Assembly (NCBI GenBank): GCA_020639115.1
Contig: JACKHG010000005.1
Coordinates: 1 to 64,000, forward strand
Length of the DNA: 64,000 nt
DNA from: Phycisphaerales bacterium
GTDB lineage: Bacteria > Planctomycetota > Phycisphaerae > UBA1845
Direction of reading: 5' to 3'
Below the pieces are notes generated by a model, which saw nothing but the letters and a program-made list of their open reading frames with translations, did not search any database and was not told where the DNA came from. Shown piece after piece: positions 34,002 to 43,527 of the stretch. Numbering within the stretch: the first letter of the stretch is position 1; each line of letters begins with the position of its first letter. The position numbers were made by a program, and so were the translations under genes.

Positions 34002-34478
34002 ATGGACACGACGCCCTTTGAAACCGCCTTTGCAGCCGGCTATCCCACGGTGCGGCAGCTCTCAATCTTCTTCGAAAACCGCGTGGGCGAGCTGCTGCGG
34101 CTGACGCGCCTCTTCGAGCGGACGGACGTCCACATTCTGGGCCTCAGCGTCGTGAATTCGGTCGATTGTGCGATCATCCGCATGATTGTGGACAAGCCGG
34201 ACGCCGCCTATGACCTGCTCCGCGAGAGCGGCTTTGCGGTCTGCCAGACGGACATTTTGGTCGTGTCACTGCCCGGCGGAAAACGAGCCCTGCTGCACAC
34301 CTGGATCGCGTTTCTCAGCGCGGAAGTCAGCGTGGCGTACGCGTACGCCCTGCTCGGCTCGATGCGCGGCCAGGCGGCCCTCGCCGTCCAGGCGGACGGC
34401 CTGGAGCACGCCGCCCACATGCTCCAGGAGAAGGGATTCACCGTTTTGGATCAGACGGACCTCGCGACCCTCTTCTAG
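34002..34478 (+). CDS. Protein of two ACT domains
   Basis: A 158-residue protein. Residues about 16-80 (VRQLSIFFENRVGELLRLTRLFERTDVHILGLSV) match the ACT pattern of N..G.L..h...f....hnI..ls. A second, more divergent ACT-like half follows. ACT domains bind small ligands, often amino acids, and regulate enzymes; with no enzyme domain attached, this is probably a free-standing sensor. It is divergent from dnaK. Confidence 0.7.
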   Translation: MDTTPFETAFAAGYPTVRQLSIFFENRVGELLRLTRLFERTDVHILGLSVVNSVDCAIIRMIVDKPDAAYDLLRESGFAVCQTDILVVSLPGGKRALLHTWIAFLSAEVSVAYAYALLGSMRGQAALAVQADGLEHAAHMLQEKGFTVLDQTDLATLF

Positions 34479-34705
34479 CCGATCCCGCCGGCTCGGGCGT
34501 GACAGAATGGCACTCCGAGCGGCCGGCGGCAGTCAGTCCGGCACGGACCGCGATTCCACCCGAATCATAACTGACTAGTTTGTAAGAGGTTGTGCGTCGA
34601 GGCGGTCGGCACGCGACGTGCTACCTACCATGTTGCGATCGATCATACGCGCCACTCGGCGTCACCGGGTTGCGGCGCGATGATCGGGCGCGGGAGAACC
34701 GAACC

Positions 34706-35455
34706 ATGCTTGCATTCTTCTTCTTTGATCCGATGTACTTCATCATTCTCGCTCCGGGAATGATCCTGGCTTTCTGGGCGCAGGCCCGCGTGAAGTCCGC
34801 ATACGCAGCCGCTCAGCAGCGGCGCGTCTCGAGCGGCCTGAGCGGTGCCGAGGCGGCGCGCCATATCCTCGATTCGCACGGCCTGACGCAGGTAGGCATT
34901 GAGCCTGCGCGTGGATTCCTGGGCGATCACTACGACCCGCGGAAGCGCGTGCTGCGACTGAGCCCCGAAGTCTACCAGGGCCGCAACCTGGCGGCTGTCG
35001 GTATCGCCGCGCACGAGTCGGGGCACGCGTTGCAGGACAGCGCCGGGTATGCGCCGTTGCAGATCCGTAATGCCGTGGTGCCGCTCGCCTCATTTGGCAG
35101 CCGATCCTCGATCTTCATCTTCATGATCGGGATGTTCCTCTCGTGGCAGACCGCCCGGCCGATCAACGGCGTCATGACCTGGGGCGTCGGCCAGTACATC
35201 ATGGTCGCTGCCCTGGTGCTCTTCACGGTGGGCGTGTTCCTGCAGCTCATCAACCTCCCGGTGGAGTACAACGCCAGCGCCCGCGCCCGGCAGGTGCTGG
35301 TTTCGACCGGGATTATCGCACCGGGTGAGGAACAGCCGGTGGACAAGGTGCTGAGCGCGGCGGCGCTGACGTACGTCGCGGCGACGCTAAGTGCAATCCT
35401 CACCTTGCTTTACCTGCTGATGCGGTCCGGGCTGCTCGGCGGCCGGCGGAGTTAA
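34706..35455 (+). CDS. Membrane zinc metallopeptidase (YugP/Zn_peptidase_2 family)
   Basis: A 249-residue protein of usual family length. It has an N-terminal helix (YFIILAPGMILAFWAQARVKSAY), a conserved GVE-like segment (LTQVGIEPARGFLGDHYDPR), LRLSPEVYQGRNLAAVGIAAHESGHALQD with the zinc-binding HESGH, and three further membrane helices. The distal LPVEYNASARA block is also typical, with the Glu the likely third zinc ligand. The peptidase is predicted from the family; its substrate is unknown. The ATG at 34706 has GGGAG about seven bases upstream. Confidence 0.88.
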   Translation: MLAFFFFDPMYFIILAPGMILAFWAQARVKSAYAAAQQRRVSSGLSGAEAARHILDSHGLTQVGIEPARGFLGDHYDPRKRVLRLSPEVYQGRNLAAVGIAAHESGHALQDSAGYAPLQIRNAVVPLASFGSRSSIFIFMIGMFLSWQTARPINGVMTWGVGQYIMVAALVLFTVGVFLQLINLPVEYNASARARQVLVSTGIIAPGEEQPVDKVLSAAALTYVAATLSAILTLLYLLMRSGLLGGRRS

Positions 35456-35469
35456 GCGCGGGCCGCGCG

Positions 35470-35499
35470 TTGACTTGCCCCGCGGGCATCCGCAATAAT
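35470..35499 (+). promoter_or_regulatory. Candidate promoter of the PEP-CTERM gene
   Basis: TTGACT (35470-35475) and AATAAT (35494-35499) are separated by 18 bases. Transcription would start near 35507, giving a leader of about 150 bases. Confidence 0.4.
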
Positions 35500-35569
35500 C
35501 GGCACCTGGGAGTTCAAAATTGACAGGGGCTGGGCAAAGGGCGGAGGGGTCGTCCAAGATTTGAGCGAG

Positions 35570-35601
35570 AGAGAGCCCGTGCGTGCGCGCACGTGCTCTC
35601 T
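35570..35601 (+). promoter_or_regulatory. Hairpin in the leader of the PEP-CTERM gene
   Basis: AGAGAGCCCGTGCG / CGCACGTGCTCTCT pair with one mismatch and are followed by TGTGTTTTCC. It could be an attenuator in the leader or the terminator of the upstream peptidase gene. Confidence 0.5.
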
Positions 35602-35659
35602 TGTGTTTTCCAGGGCGGCCCGTGTTCCGATAACGCCACGGCTTTCCGAGGAGGAAGGA

Positions 35660-36352
35660 ATGAAGCGTCAACGTCGCAACTTCATCGCACCGACGGCAGG
35701 TGCCCTGCTGGCTGCTGCGGTAGGCATGTGGGCGCTTGCCCCGGCTGCTCAGGCCACGGTCGTGCTCGGCCAGGTGGACACGTTCCAGGACGGCACGACG
35801 ATGGGCTGGTCGGAGGGCATCACCAGCCCCAACCCGCCGACGAACGTCGCCACGGGCGGGCCCGCCGGCGCCGGCGATCGGTACGTGCAGAACATCGCAA
35901 CCGGCGGCGGCGGTGCAGGCAGCCGACAGATCATGTACAACCAGTCCCAGTGGGCCGGCGACTACATCGCCGCGGGTGTTGACCGCATCAACGCGATGGT
36001 CGCCAACCAGGGCGCCACGGACCTCTACCTCCGCGTTGCGGTCGAAGGCGACTTCGCCGAGCGTTACGCGTCGTCGACTGCCGTTCACCTGCCGCCCAAC
36101 AGTGGCTGGGTGCCGGTCTCGTTCGACCTCTCGCCGGCGGGCATGGCGCAGGTGACCGGATCCGATTCGCTTGCCACGGTGCTCGCGGGCGTCGGCGAGC
36201 TGCGCATTCTTTCGGCGCAGAGCAGCCCGTCGTGGGTCGGCGATTCGACGCCGTCGACGCTGGGCGTGGACAACATTGTCGCGGCGCCCGAGCCGGGTTC
36301 GCTGGCGCTGGTGCTGCTGGGTGCAACCGTGCTGCTCCGCCGCCGGGCGTAA
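35660..36352 (+). CDS. PEP-CTERM surface protein
   Basis: A 230-residue exported protein with a signal peptide (APTAGALLAAAVGMWALAPAAQA), a beta-rich body of about 160 residues containing a Gly-rich loop, and a PEP-CTERM tail: VAAPEPGSLALVLLGATVLLRRRA, that is PEP, a membrane segment and a basic end. PEP-CTERM proteins are processed by exosortases in species with EPS-linked surface sorting. The exosortase-like gene at 54739-55689 is the obvious partner, although it lacks the usual catalytic residues. GAGGAAGGA lies immediately upstream of the ATG. Confidence 0.85.
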   Translation: MKRQRRNFIAPTAGALLAAAVGMWALAPAAQATVVLGQVDTFQDGTTMGWSEGITSPNPPTNVATGGPAGAGDRYVQNIATGGGGAGSRQIMYNQSQWAGDYIAAGVDRINAMVANQGATDLYLRVAVEGDFAERYASSTAVHLPPNSGWVPVSFDLSPAGMAQVTGSDSLATVLAGVGELRILSAQSSPSWVGDSTPSTLGVDNIVAAPEPGSLALVLLGATVLLRRRA

Positions 36353-36389
36353 TGCGCCGCTCTTGGCAAATCCTTAATCGTACGATCGA

Positions 36390-36417
36390 GCCGCCTGCGC
36401 TTCGGGCGGCTTTTTTA
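36390..36417 (+). terminator. Rho-independent terminator of the PEP-CTERM gene
   Basis: A GCCGCC...GGGCGGC hairpin is followed directly by TTTTTTATT, 37 bases beyond the stop codon. Confidence 0.85.
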
Positions 36418-36812
36418 TTGCGCCCGCACACACACCGGACACACTCATCCGCGGATTGAACCGCGCCCCTCCGCCGGTATCATGGGCGCGGGGTCGGCGA
36501 GCGCGCCCGCGAGCTGGTCGGGCATTTCATTCGGGCCATTTCGGGGTTCACAGCATCATTGCGACGTCCGGCGCGTTGCCACGGACCGCCAGCCTTGCAG
36601 CAGAGTTCTCAGCGCAGCCGAGCTTACTTCCACGCGTTTTTCCCGCTGCGTCAGTGCAGCTGATGCCGTTGGCGCGCGGCAGAAAAGGTCTCGCGCGCAC
36701 GCGACGCTCACGCCGCAGCAGATCCAGGAACTGACGCGAGCACATGCGCCGGGCGCCGCCCTGGTGACGGAGCGACCACGCCGCTCGATCCACCGCCCTC
36801 GGTCCGCTGCCC
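36418..36812. other. Unassigned region, probably the damaged N-terminus of the multihaem gene
   Basis: About 400 bases with no clean reading frame. Short pieces such as TPQQIQELTRAHAPGA read sensibly and run towards the cytochrome gene in another frame. The true start of that gene probably lies here, hidden by indels. Confidence 0.4.
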
Positions 36813-38998
36813 TTGCCGCTGACGCCCGTCAATCTGAGCCTGCTGATGCGCGCCGGAGCAGCCGACGCCGTGGCCGGCTTCGTCGGGGCGCGCGACGCCA
36901 CGCCGCCGACCGTCAACGTGCTTTATCCCAACGGCGGCGAGACGATCCCGGCTGAATCCAGCGTCAACGTGACCTGGACCGCAACCGACGAGAACCAGAT
37001 CGGCAGCATCGACGTCTTCGTGACCTTCGACGGCGGCGCGACGTTCGACACGATCGCGCTGGGTTTGCCCGGCACGCAGACGACCGTCACCTGGTTTCCC
37101 GCGAATCGCCCGACCACGACTGCGCGCATCCGCGTCGAGGCGACCGACGTCACGCTCAACACCGGCAGCGACGAGAGCGACGCCGCGTTCACCGTGACGG
37201 CGGTGCCGGGCGGCACGGTCCCGACGACGCTGCGCGATTTCGATCAGCCCGGCACCCAGCCGTTCGAGCACGGCATCGACATCCGCGATCCGGGCAACAA
37301 CTGCGCCGGGTGCCACGGGAACTACGACCCGGCTGCCGAACCCTATTTCGCCTGGCGGCTCGATGATGGCCAACGCCTCGCGCGACCCGCTCTTCGAGGC
37401 GTGCCTGACCGTCGCCAACCAGGACGCCCCGTCGTCCGGCGACCTGTGCATCCGCTGCCACGTGCCGAAGGCCTGGACCGCCGGCCGCTCCACGCCGACC
37501 AGCGGCAGCGCGATCCTCTACAACGATCGCAGCGGCGTGTCGTGCGACGTCTGTCACCGCATGGTCGACCCGCTCTATAATGAGGAAACCAGCTGCGGGA
37601 CGTCAGGATCCTCGCCAACCTGAGCAACCCCCCGTCAGGTTTCGGCAGCGGCATGTACGTGCTCGACCCCGACGGCGTACGCCGCGGCCCGTTCTCCGAC
37701 GTCCAGCCGCTCCACCAGATACTGGTTTCTCCATTCCACCAGGACGCGGCGTTCTGCGGCACCTGCCACGACGTGAGCAATCGGCGTTCGAGCACGACGG
37801 CAACGGCAACTACGTGCCCAACGCCTCGATGAGCCCGCAAGCGACTTCAACGCGCACACGCTGATGCCCATCGAACGCACCTACAGTGGCTCGCCAAGCG
37901 CGTACAACGCCCGGCGGGATCTACGCGCGCAGTTCGGCAGCAACAGGGACTGCGTCTCCACCTGCGATGACAGCCTACGCGACGTGACCGCGCCGGATGT
38001 GCCCATTCGTGCCCGCCCGCAACAACATGCCGCTGCACGATTTCACGGGCGGCAGCGCGTGGATGATCAGGCAGCTCGCGGGCCTCTTCGAGGAGGATCT
38101 CGACGCAGCCGCCCAGCAGGCGGCGGCTGCCCGGGCCCGCGCGATCCTCGCCAACGCCGCGACGCTCGACGCCGCAATCGACGGCACGCAACTGCGCGTC
38201 CGCGTCACGAATGAGACCGGCCACAAGCTGCCCACCGGCTATCCCGAGGGCCGCCGGATGTGGCTCAACGTCAAGTTCTACGCTGGGCCGACGCTGCTCG
38301 GAGAATCGGGCGCATACAACGCCGCGACGGGCGAGCTGCTCGCCGATCCGCAGGCCAAGGTGTACGCGGCTGAGCTCGGCGTCGATACCGCGCTGGCCTC
38401 CTCGACCGGTCTGCCTGAGGGCCCGTCGTTCCACTTCGTGCTGAACAACAAGATCTACAAGGACAACCGCATTCCGCCGCGCGGCTTCACCAACGCGGCG
38501 TTCGCCCAGTTCGGCGGGGCGCCGGTGGGCGCCACCTACGCCGACGGTCAGCACTGGGACGACACGTGGTACACCGTGCCGTCGTGTGCGGACAGCGCCG
38601 AAGTCACGCTCTACTACCAGAGCACCAGCAAGGAGTACGTCGAATTTCTGCGTGATGAAAACACAACCGATGCGCGCGGCCAGGCGATGTACGACCTGTG
38701 GAACAACAACGGCAAGTGCCCGCCGGAAGTGATGGCCACGGTCACGCTCGCGATGCCCGACTGCAACGCGAACGGCACGCCCGACCTGTGCGAAACCGGC
38801 GTCATCGTGAACGGCGACTTCGACGGTGACGGCGACGTGGATCTCGACGACCACGCGGCGTTCGTGACCTGCATGGGCGGACCGGGCATGCCTCCCGCGC
38901 CGGGCGACGCGAACTGCGCAACGACGTGCACGCTCGCGTTCGATCACGATGCCGACGGCGACGTCGATCTGGCGGATTACCAGGCGCTCGGGATGTAA
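36813..38998 (+). pseudogene. Secreted multihaem cytochrome c with dockerin-like module, several frameshifts
   Basis: Pieces of one gene lie in different frames. The first piece (36813 to about 37370) holds an Ig-like domain (PNGGETIPAESSVNVTWTATD) and haem site CAGCH. The second holds CIRCH and CDVCH. The third holds GMYVLDPDGVRRGPFSDV and CGTCH. A long final frame from about 38000 holds MPLHDFTGG, NETGHKLPTGYPEGRRMW and a C-terminal dockerin-like module (DFDGDGDVDLDDH, DHDADGDVDLADY). At least five indels, mostly losses of one or two bases, separate them. A fifth haem site near 37965 appears damaged. Extracytoplasmic electron transfer is the family-level role. Flanking genes are intact, so local sequence error is as likely as decay. 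Confidence 0.75.
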
Positions 38999-39003
38999 GT
39001 TGA

Positions 39004-41190
39004 CTACGGCTGGGCGGCGATCAGTGCGCTGCCCGCCGGAAGCGTCAAGCGGTTGCCGCGCAGCGCCGGCGAGCGCTGGCCACCATTGCCCGCCTGGATC
39101 GGGCGAATCGTCCCGCGGGCCACGATCTCGCGCAGCGGCGCCGGCACCTCAAGCGTGAGCGGTGTTGCCTCGCGATTGACCAATACCGTACCGAGCATCA
39201 GCCCACTGAGCAGTTCCAGCAGCGTGATCGCCCAGTCGGTCAGCCAGATGGAGTCACCGGCTGGATCGGTCGAAAGCGTCGCGGGCAGTTCGATGCGGAT
39301 CAGGTCCGCGCCGGCGGAGCGGGCGTTGCGATGCCATGCCTCCTTGAACGCCGCGTCGTCGCGCTCCACGCGCACGTCCACGTCGGCGCAGCGCCACGCG
39401 GTGCTGCGGCGGTCGGCCGGATCGGCGCCGCGCGTAACGGCATGATGGAAATTCCGGCCGACAAGCAGTCGGTCCGCGAGCGCCGGCAGTGCACCGTGAA
39501 TCCGCGCGAGGCGCTCGCTCTTGCCCGACGTGACGATCCGGGCGGCGTGGCGATCGCCGACCGCCACGTCGACACAGGCAGCCACGCTGCCGGGTTCGAA
39601 CTCGATTTCGATCGGGAATTGCCGGGCGTCGGCGTCAGGCTGCCACCCGCCCCACGGCTGCAGCGGCGCCGCGAGCGGGATCCAGCTCAGCCGATACGCC
39701 CGGTCGAGCGCGTTGGTGTACGGGCAGGTGAAGGGCGCCGGGCGCAGCAGGTGCTTGAACCACAGCATCATGGCGTACGCACCCACGGTGTCGGAGCCCG
39801 TCAGGCCGGATCGGAACATCAGCATTGGACGGCGGACGATCGGAAGCCCGAGCGACTCGTACGCCCGCCCGAGCATGATCATCTGCGGCGCGTGCGGCTC
39901 GAAACTGCTCGCCCGGTCAGTGAACGTGAGTTCGGAGAACCGCTCCACGGTGTCGCGCAGGTGCTGCAGGAACTCAGCCGACTCGCGTGCCGGTGCGATG
40001 TACTGCCCGACGAGCGGCTGCGGAGCGCCGAGTGCGTTGAGGATGAGCTGCGCCGCGAGCGTCGGCTCGGCGAACGAGCTGGCCACGGCTTCCGCCGGCG
40101 TGCAGTCCATCACGACGATAGCGCCGCCGCGCGTGCGGTGAAAGAGCGCGATCGGCTTCTCCGAGGTCGCGTCCTGATCCGTTTCCGACTCGAGCAGCAC
40201 CTCGAACTCGTGTCGCTTCAGATACTCACGGAACGTCCGGTTGGTCCGGAACTGGCGTTGCACCTGGCCGCCGGCCTCGTCCGCAGGTCCCGCGAACGGC
40301 AGCATGTCGCGCAGCGCGAAACCAGCCGTCAGGAAGTCGCCGTAGGCGACGCGGGCGTGCAGGGGATCATCCACCTGCTTGATGGTGCGCACCGCCAGGT
40401 TCGCGTTGCTGATCCGCTCCATCGTGGGCAGCGACAGGATCACAATTCGATTCTGTGCGAACGCCTTCAAGCCGCGCATCTGCTTCAGCTTGGCCGGCAG
40501 TGGGCCGTCGAGGAGCAGCACGCCGTCGGCGTCCTCGATCTGGCGGTGCCAGGTGGCCGACGAGCGCACCACGACGTTGTCCGCGCCGAACCGCGCACGG
40601 AGCAGGCCCACGAGGGGGCGTTCCGGCTTGCTCGTGAACACGCAGACCTTCTTGACCGCAATCGGCGCCGTGACAGCAAACGGCGGCGGTGGAACCGCCC
40701 AGGGGTGCGACCGCGCATCCGGCTCGAGCACGGGGAGCACGCGCACGTCGTGAACGGCTGCAAAGCCCGCGCCGTGCAGGCCGATCGAAAGCTCGATCCG
40801 CCGCACGTCGCGGTCGGTCTTGCAGTAGTGGCGAATCGTGAAGCGCTCGGCGTGGCGAAGCGGGGCGCTTTGCACCCGGCGGATTGTCTTCCAGTCGGCA
40901 TCCAGCATGGCCAGCGACAGCACGAGTCCCCCGGCGGACTCCGGGCAGTCGCAGGTCACCACGGCTTCGACGCGGTAGTGCTGGTCCTTCTTCGCCACGA
41001 AGGTCTGCGACCATTCGCCGCTGGCGGTTGGACTGGTCGCGCGCAGGTGTACGCCGGTCGCGTCGCCGTCATCGGCTGTGGCGGCGGGCGACCAGGACAC
41101 GCCGCCGCGGCCCCGCCACGCCCAGGCCCGCGGGGCGCGGACGCCCTCGGAGAAATCGTTGTTTCGAATCCGGTTGATCGTATCGGGCAT
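39004..41190 (-). CDS. Large protein with N-terminal beta-sandwich and amidotransferase-like fold, unknown function
   Basis: A 728-residue protein without a signal peptide. Residues 1-150 look like a carbohydrate-binding-type jelly roll (INRIRNNDFSEG, SGEWSQTFVAKKDQHYRVEAVV). Residues about 180-420 look like an alpha/beta class I glutamine-amidotransferase-like domain (VKKVCVFTSKPERPLVGLL, ADGVLLLDGPLP, IVVMDCTPAEAVAS), without a convincing Cys-His-Glu triad. The remainder resembles parts of glycoside-hydrolase-associated proteins but was not recognised. AGAGGG precedes the ATG. It ends five bases from the convergent cytochrome gene. Confidence 0.6.
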   Translation of the reverse strand: MPDTINRIRNNDFSEGVRAPRAWAWRGRGGVSWSPAATADDGDATGVHLRATSPTASGEWSQTFVAKKDQHYRVEAVVTCDCPESAGGLVLSLAMLDADWKTIRRVQSAPLRHAERFTIRHYCKTDRDVRRIELSIGLHGAGFAAVHDVRVLPVLEPDARSHPWAVPPPPFAVTAPIAVKKVCVFTSKPERPLVGLLRARFGADNVVVRSSATWHRQIEDADGVLLLDGPLPAKLKQMRGLKAFAQNRIVILSLPTMERISNANLAVRTIKQVDDPLHARVAYGDFLTAGFALRDMLPFAGPADEAGGQVQRQFRTNRTFREYLKRHEFEVLLESETDQDATSEKPIALFHRTRGGAIVVMDCTPAEAVASSFAEPTLAAQLILNALGAPQPLVGQYIAPARESAEFLQHLRDTVERFSELTFTDRASSFEPHAPQMIMLGRAYESLGLPIVRRPMLMFRSGLTGSDTVGAYAMMLWFKHLLRPAPFTCPYTNALDRAYRLSWIPLAAPLQPWGGWQPDADARQFPIEIEFEPGSVAACVDVAVGDRHAARIVTSGKSERLARIHGALPALADRLLVGRNFHHAVTRGADPADRRSTAWRCADVDVRVERDDAAFKEAWHRNARSAGADLIRIELPATLSTDPAGDSIWLTDWAITLLELLSGLMLGTVLVNREATPLTLEVPAPLREIVARGTIRPIQAGNGGQRSPALRGNRLTLPAGSALIAAQP

Positions 41191-41430
41191 CGGTCACGCA
41201 CCCTCTTGGCGGTAAGTTTGAATACGAGCGGTGCATGATGCGCCATCCGGCATGCGATGGCAACCGATGAATCAGAACAGGCAATGCGATGGGTGAATGA
41301 CAGAGTCGGCAGTGCGGTCGGCGACCATCAGACTCTGCACGTAAGTGAGGGGTCGTGCGCATCGAGCGTCGCGGCTCCGGACGCGCGTCCCGGGTTCTGA
41401 TTACGACCGCATCGGCAGAGCATAGACGTG

Positions 41431-41895
41431 CTACCGGCTGGGCAGGAATATCGCGAGCGCGATCGCCACCAGTGCGAAGCACACGAGACACGCGGCCTTC
41501 GTGTAGTTGGGCTGCTGAGGGAGCTGTTCCGCCGCCCATTCCGGAAATCGCCGAACGCGCAGCACCTGCAGGCCGGAGCCGAGCGTGGCGATGGCCAGCA
41601 GGCAACCGACGACGCGCGACAGCCCCACGCCCCAGTTCACGGCGTAGCATCCCAGAATCATGATCAGCGCCGCGGAGCCGAGATACATGCCCACATCAAT
41701 GACGTCATTCACGTCCTCCACCTGCCGGAGGGCGTGATACAGCGTGCGGGCGTTGGTGCGCAGTTCGCTCCAGAGGACGGCGCGGCCGCACTCCGGGCAG
41801 CGCGTGCTCTCGATCCCGGTCAGGTTGTAGCCGCAACCGGGACAGATCGGCGGGAGCTTCTCCCGCCAGGCGGAGTCGTAGATGCCGCTGCGCAT
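41431..41895 (-). CDS. Zinc-ribbon membrane protein
   Basis: A 154-residue protein with an N-terminal zinc ribbon (CPGCGYNLTGIESTRCPECG) and then three hydrophobic segments (GMYLGSAALIMILGCYAVNW, VVGCLLAIATLGSG, ACLVCFALVAIALAIFL). It is the same architecture class as the proteins at 7524 and 14103 but with the ribbon first. It is 70 bases downstream of the FHA membrane protein gene on the same strand, so it is possibly in that operon. Confidence 0.65.
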   Translation of the reverse strand: MRSGIYDSAWREKLPPICPGCGYNLTGIESTRCPECGRAVLWSELRTNARTLYHALRQVEDVNDVIDVGMYLGSAALIMILGCYAVNWGVGLSRVVGCLLAIATLGSGLQVLRVRRFPEWAAEQLPQQPNYTKAACLVCFALVAIALAIFLPSR

Positions 41896-41965
41896 GGCGC
41901 TATCTTACTGTCACGCCCCCGGCGTGAAAGTCAGCGGGTCGAGCGGAATCGATCCGCCGGGCTGG

Positions 41966-43501
41966 TTATCCCCACGACCAGGCGAAGCGCTCCTTGAAGT
42001 GATGGTAATACAGGCCGATGCAGCGCATGGCGATGATCCAGCACGCGACGTTGAGGATCAGCAGGATGCTCACGGTCGCAAAGAGACTGCCGCCGAAGAC
42101 CGTGGTGCTCGACGCTGCAGCCTCCACGGCATGGTCCACGATCGCCAGGGCCAGCGCGGTCACGCCGCACGCGCTCAGGTAGGGCAGGAAGGAGGCTGCG
42201 ATCGTCCGCGCGATGAGATCCGGTCGCAGAAAGCACTCCAGTCCGCCGATCGCCGCGAGCAGCACCGCGAAAGGCCAGATCAGCGCGCGCAGCCACAGTA
42301 GCACTTCCACGACAGCGTCACTGCCGTCAAACAGGGTCGACCATTCGTGCTGCGCGATGGCGACGTACGCCACGACGGGTACGTGCACGAGCAACAGCAC
42401 ACCCAGAAACTTGAAGAACGGAACGACACCGCCGTCCCAGATGCCGTCCTCGAAGCCAAGGTCCGGCAACTCGTCTTCGCCACCGGCGGAGGATTCCACG
42501 ACGGCAAACAGATACGAGATGATCCAGCCCACGAGCGCCACAAAGCCGACGACCTTGAAGCCGAGCATGAAAATCCCCAAGGCGGGCATGCTCCCGATGA
42601 GGCCCGCGAGTACCGCGGCCACGGCGATGAACAGGAACTTGATGAGATTGCCGAACCGGCTGATCAGGGCGAAACTCCACAGGCAGTCCTTGAGATAGGC
42701 CTTGATCGAGCCCGGATTGCCGCTGTTCTTTTCCGCGGCGGCTGCGGCGAGCCCCGCATCGGTCTGCAGCCGCCGCCCCGTCGCCAGGTCGGTGCCGCAC
42801 GCGACGCAGATGCGCGCCTCCATCGCGACCGGCTGATGACAGTTCGGGCACGTGCCGCCGTGTGCCAGGGGCGGCGGCGGCGGAGTGGCTGGCTGCATCT
42901 CGAAAGCAGCCGTTTGGTCGGCGAAATTCAGGCCGTCGGACGCCCCCGCGCCGGACATGCCGCCCGCAGCGGCTGCGGCTGCGCCCGCTGCCCCCTCCAG
43001 CAGCGTCAGGCTGCGTCGACTCACGGCGTGGTGCGCCGAGCGCCCGCCGTTCTTGCCGCGCTGGACCGCCGCCGCGTGACAGCAGAGCTCGTAGTCGCCG
43101 ATCCGCACGCGGTCGCCGTCGTGCAACTCGACCTGCGTGACGCGCTCGTCGTTCACGAAGAGGCCGTTGGTGCTGCCCGTGTCCTGGATCAGCCATGCCC
43201 CGTGCGCATGCGTCAACCGGCAGTGCCGCCGCGAGACTGCCGGCGCCACGAGCCGCAGATCCGCCCCTTCGCCCTTGCCAATGTCGAGCTTGGCGATCGG
43301 CCCGATGACGATCTGATCGCCGGCGCCGTGCGGGCCTGCGCTCACCGTCAGCGTGAGGGGGCGCACCGCCCCCTCTGCCGCCGGCCCGGCCAGGTATCGG
43401 ATTTTCCCATGACAGTGCGGACAGGAGAAGACACGGCCGCGACACTCACCCGGCAGTTTCAGCGTCTTGCCGCATTGGCATGTCAGCGTCGCGCTCGACA
43501 T
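41966..43501 (-). CDS. FHA-domain multi-pass membrane protein with zinc ribbons
   Basis: A 511-residue protein. An N-terminal ribbon (CQCGKTLKLP...CPHCHGKIRY) is followed by an FHA domain at about 50-135 (KLDIGKGEGADLRLVAPAVSRRHCRL, DTGSTNGLFVND). The FHA phosphothreonine-binding residues Ser-Arg-His and the Asn of STNG are present. A linker carries a second ribbon (CPNCHQPVAMEARICVACG), and the C-terminal 240 residues hold five to six membrane helices. It starts 26 bases after the FHA-rhomboid gene and shares its N-terminal layout, so the two are paralogous in front and probably one operon. Confidence 0.75.
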   Translation of the reverse strand: MSSATLTCQCGKTLKLPGECRGRVFSCPHCHGKIRYLAGPAAEGAVRPLTLTVSAGPHGAGDQIVIGPIAKLDIGKGEGADLRLVAPAVSRRHCRLTHAHGAWLIQDTGSTNGLFVNDERVTQVELHDGDRVRIGDYELCCHAAAVQRGKNGGRSAHHAVSRRSLTLLEGAAGAAAAAAGGMSGAGASDGLNFADQTAAFEMQPATPPPPPLAHGGTCPNCHQPVAMEARICVACGTDLATGRRLQTDAGLAAAAAEKNSGNPGSIKAYLKDCLWSFALISRFGNLIKFLFIAVAAVLAGLIGSMPALGIFMLGFKVVGFVALVGWIISYLFAVVESSAGGEDELPDLGFEDGIWDGGVVPFFKFLGVLLLVHVPVVAYVAIAQHEWSTLFDGSDAVVEVLLWLRALIWPFAVLLAAIGGLECFLRPDLIARTIAASFLPYLSACGVTALALAIVDHAVEAAASSTTVFGGSLFATVSILLILNVACWIIAMRCIGLYYHHFKERFAWSWG

Positions 43502-43527
43502 GACGTGCCTCCTGCGCGGCTGCCGGA

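Noticed and set aside
36480..38998. Programmed frameshifting in the cytochrome gene
   Set aside because: There are too many shifts, of mixed size and without slippery heptamers or downstream structures; error or decay explains them better.
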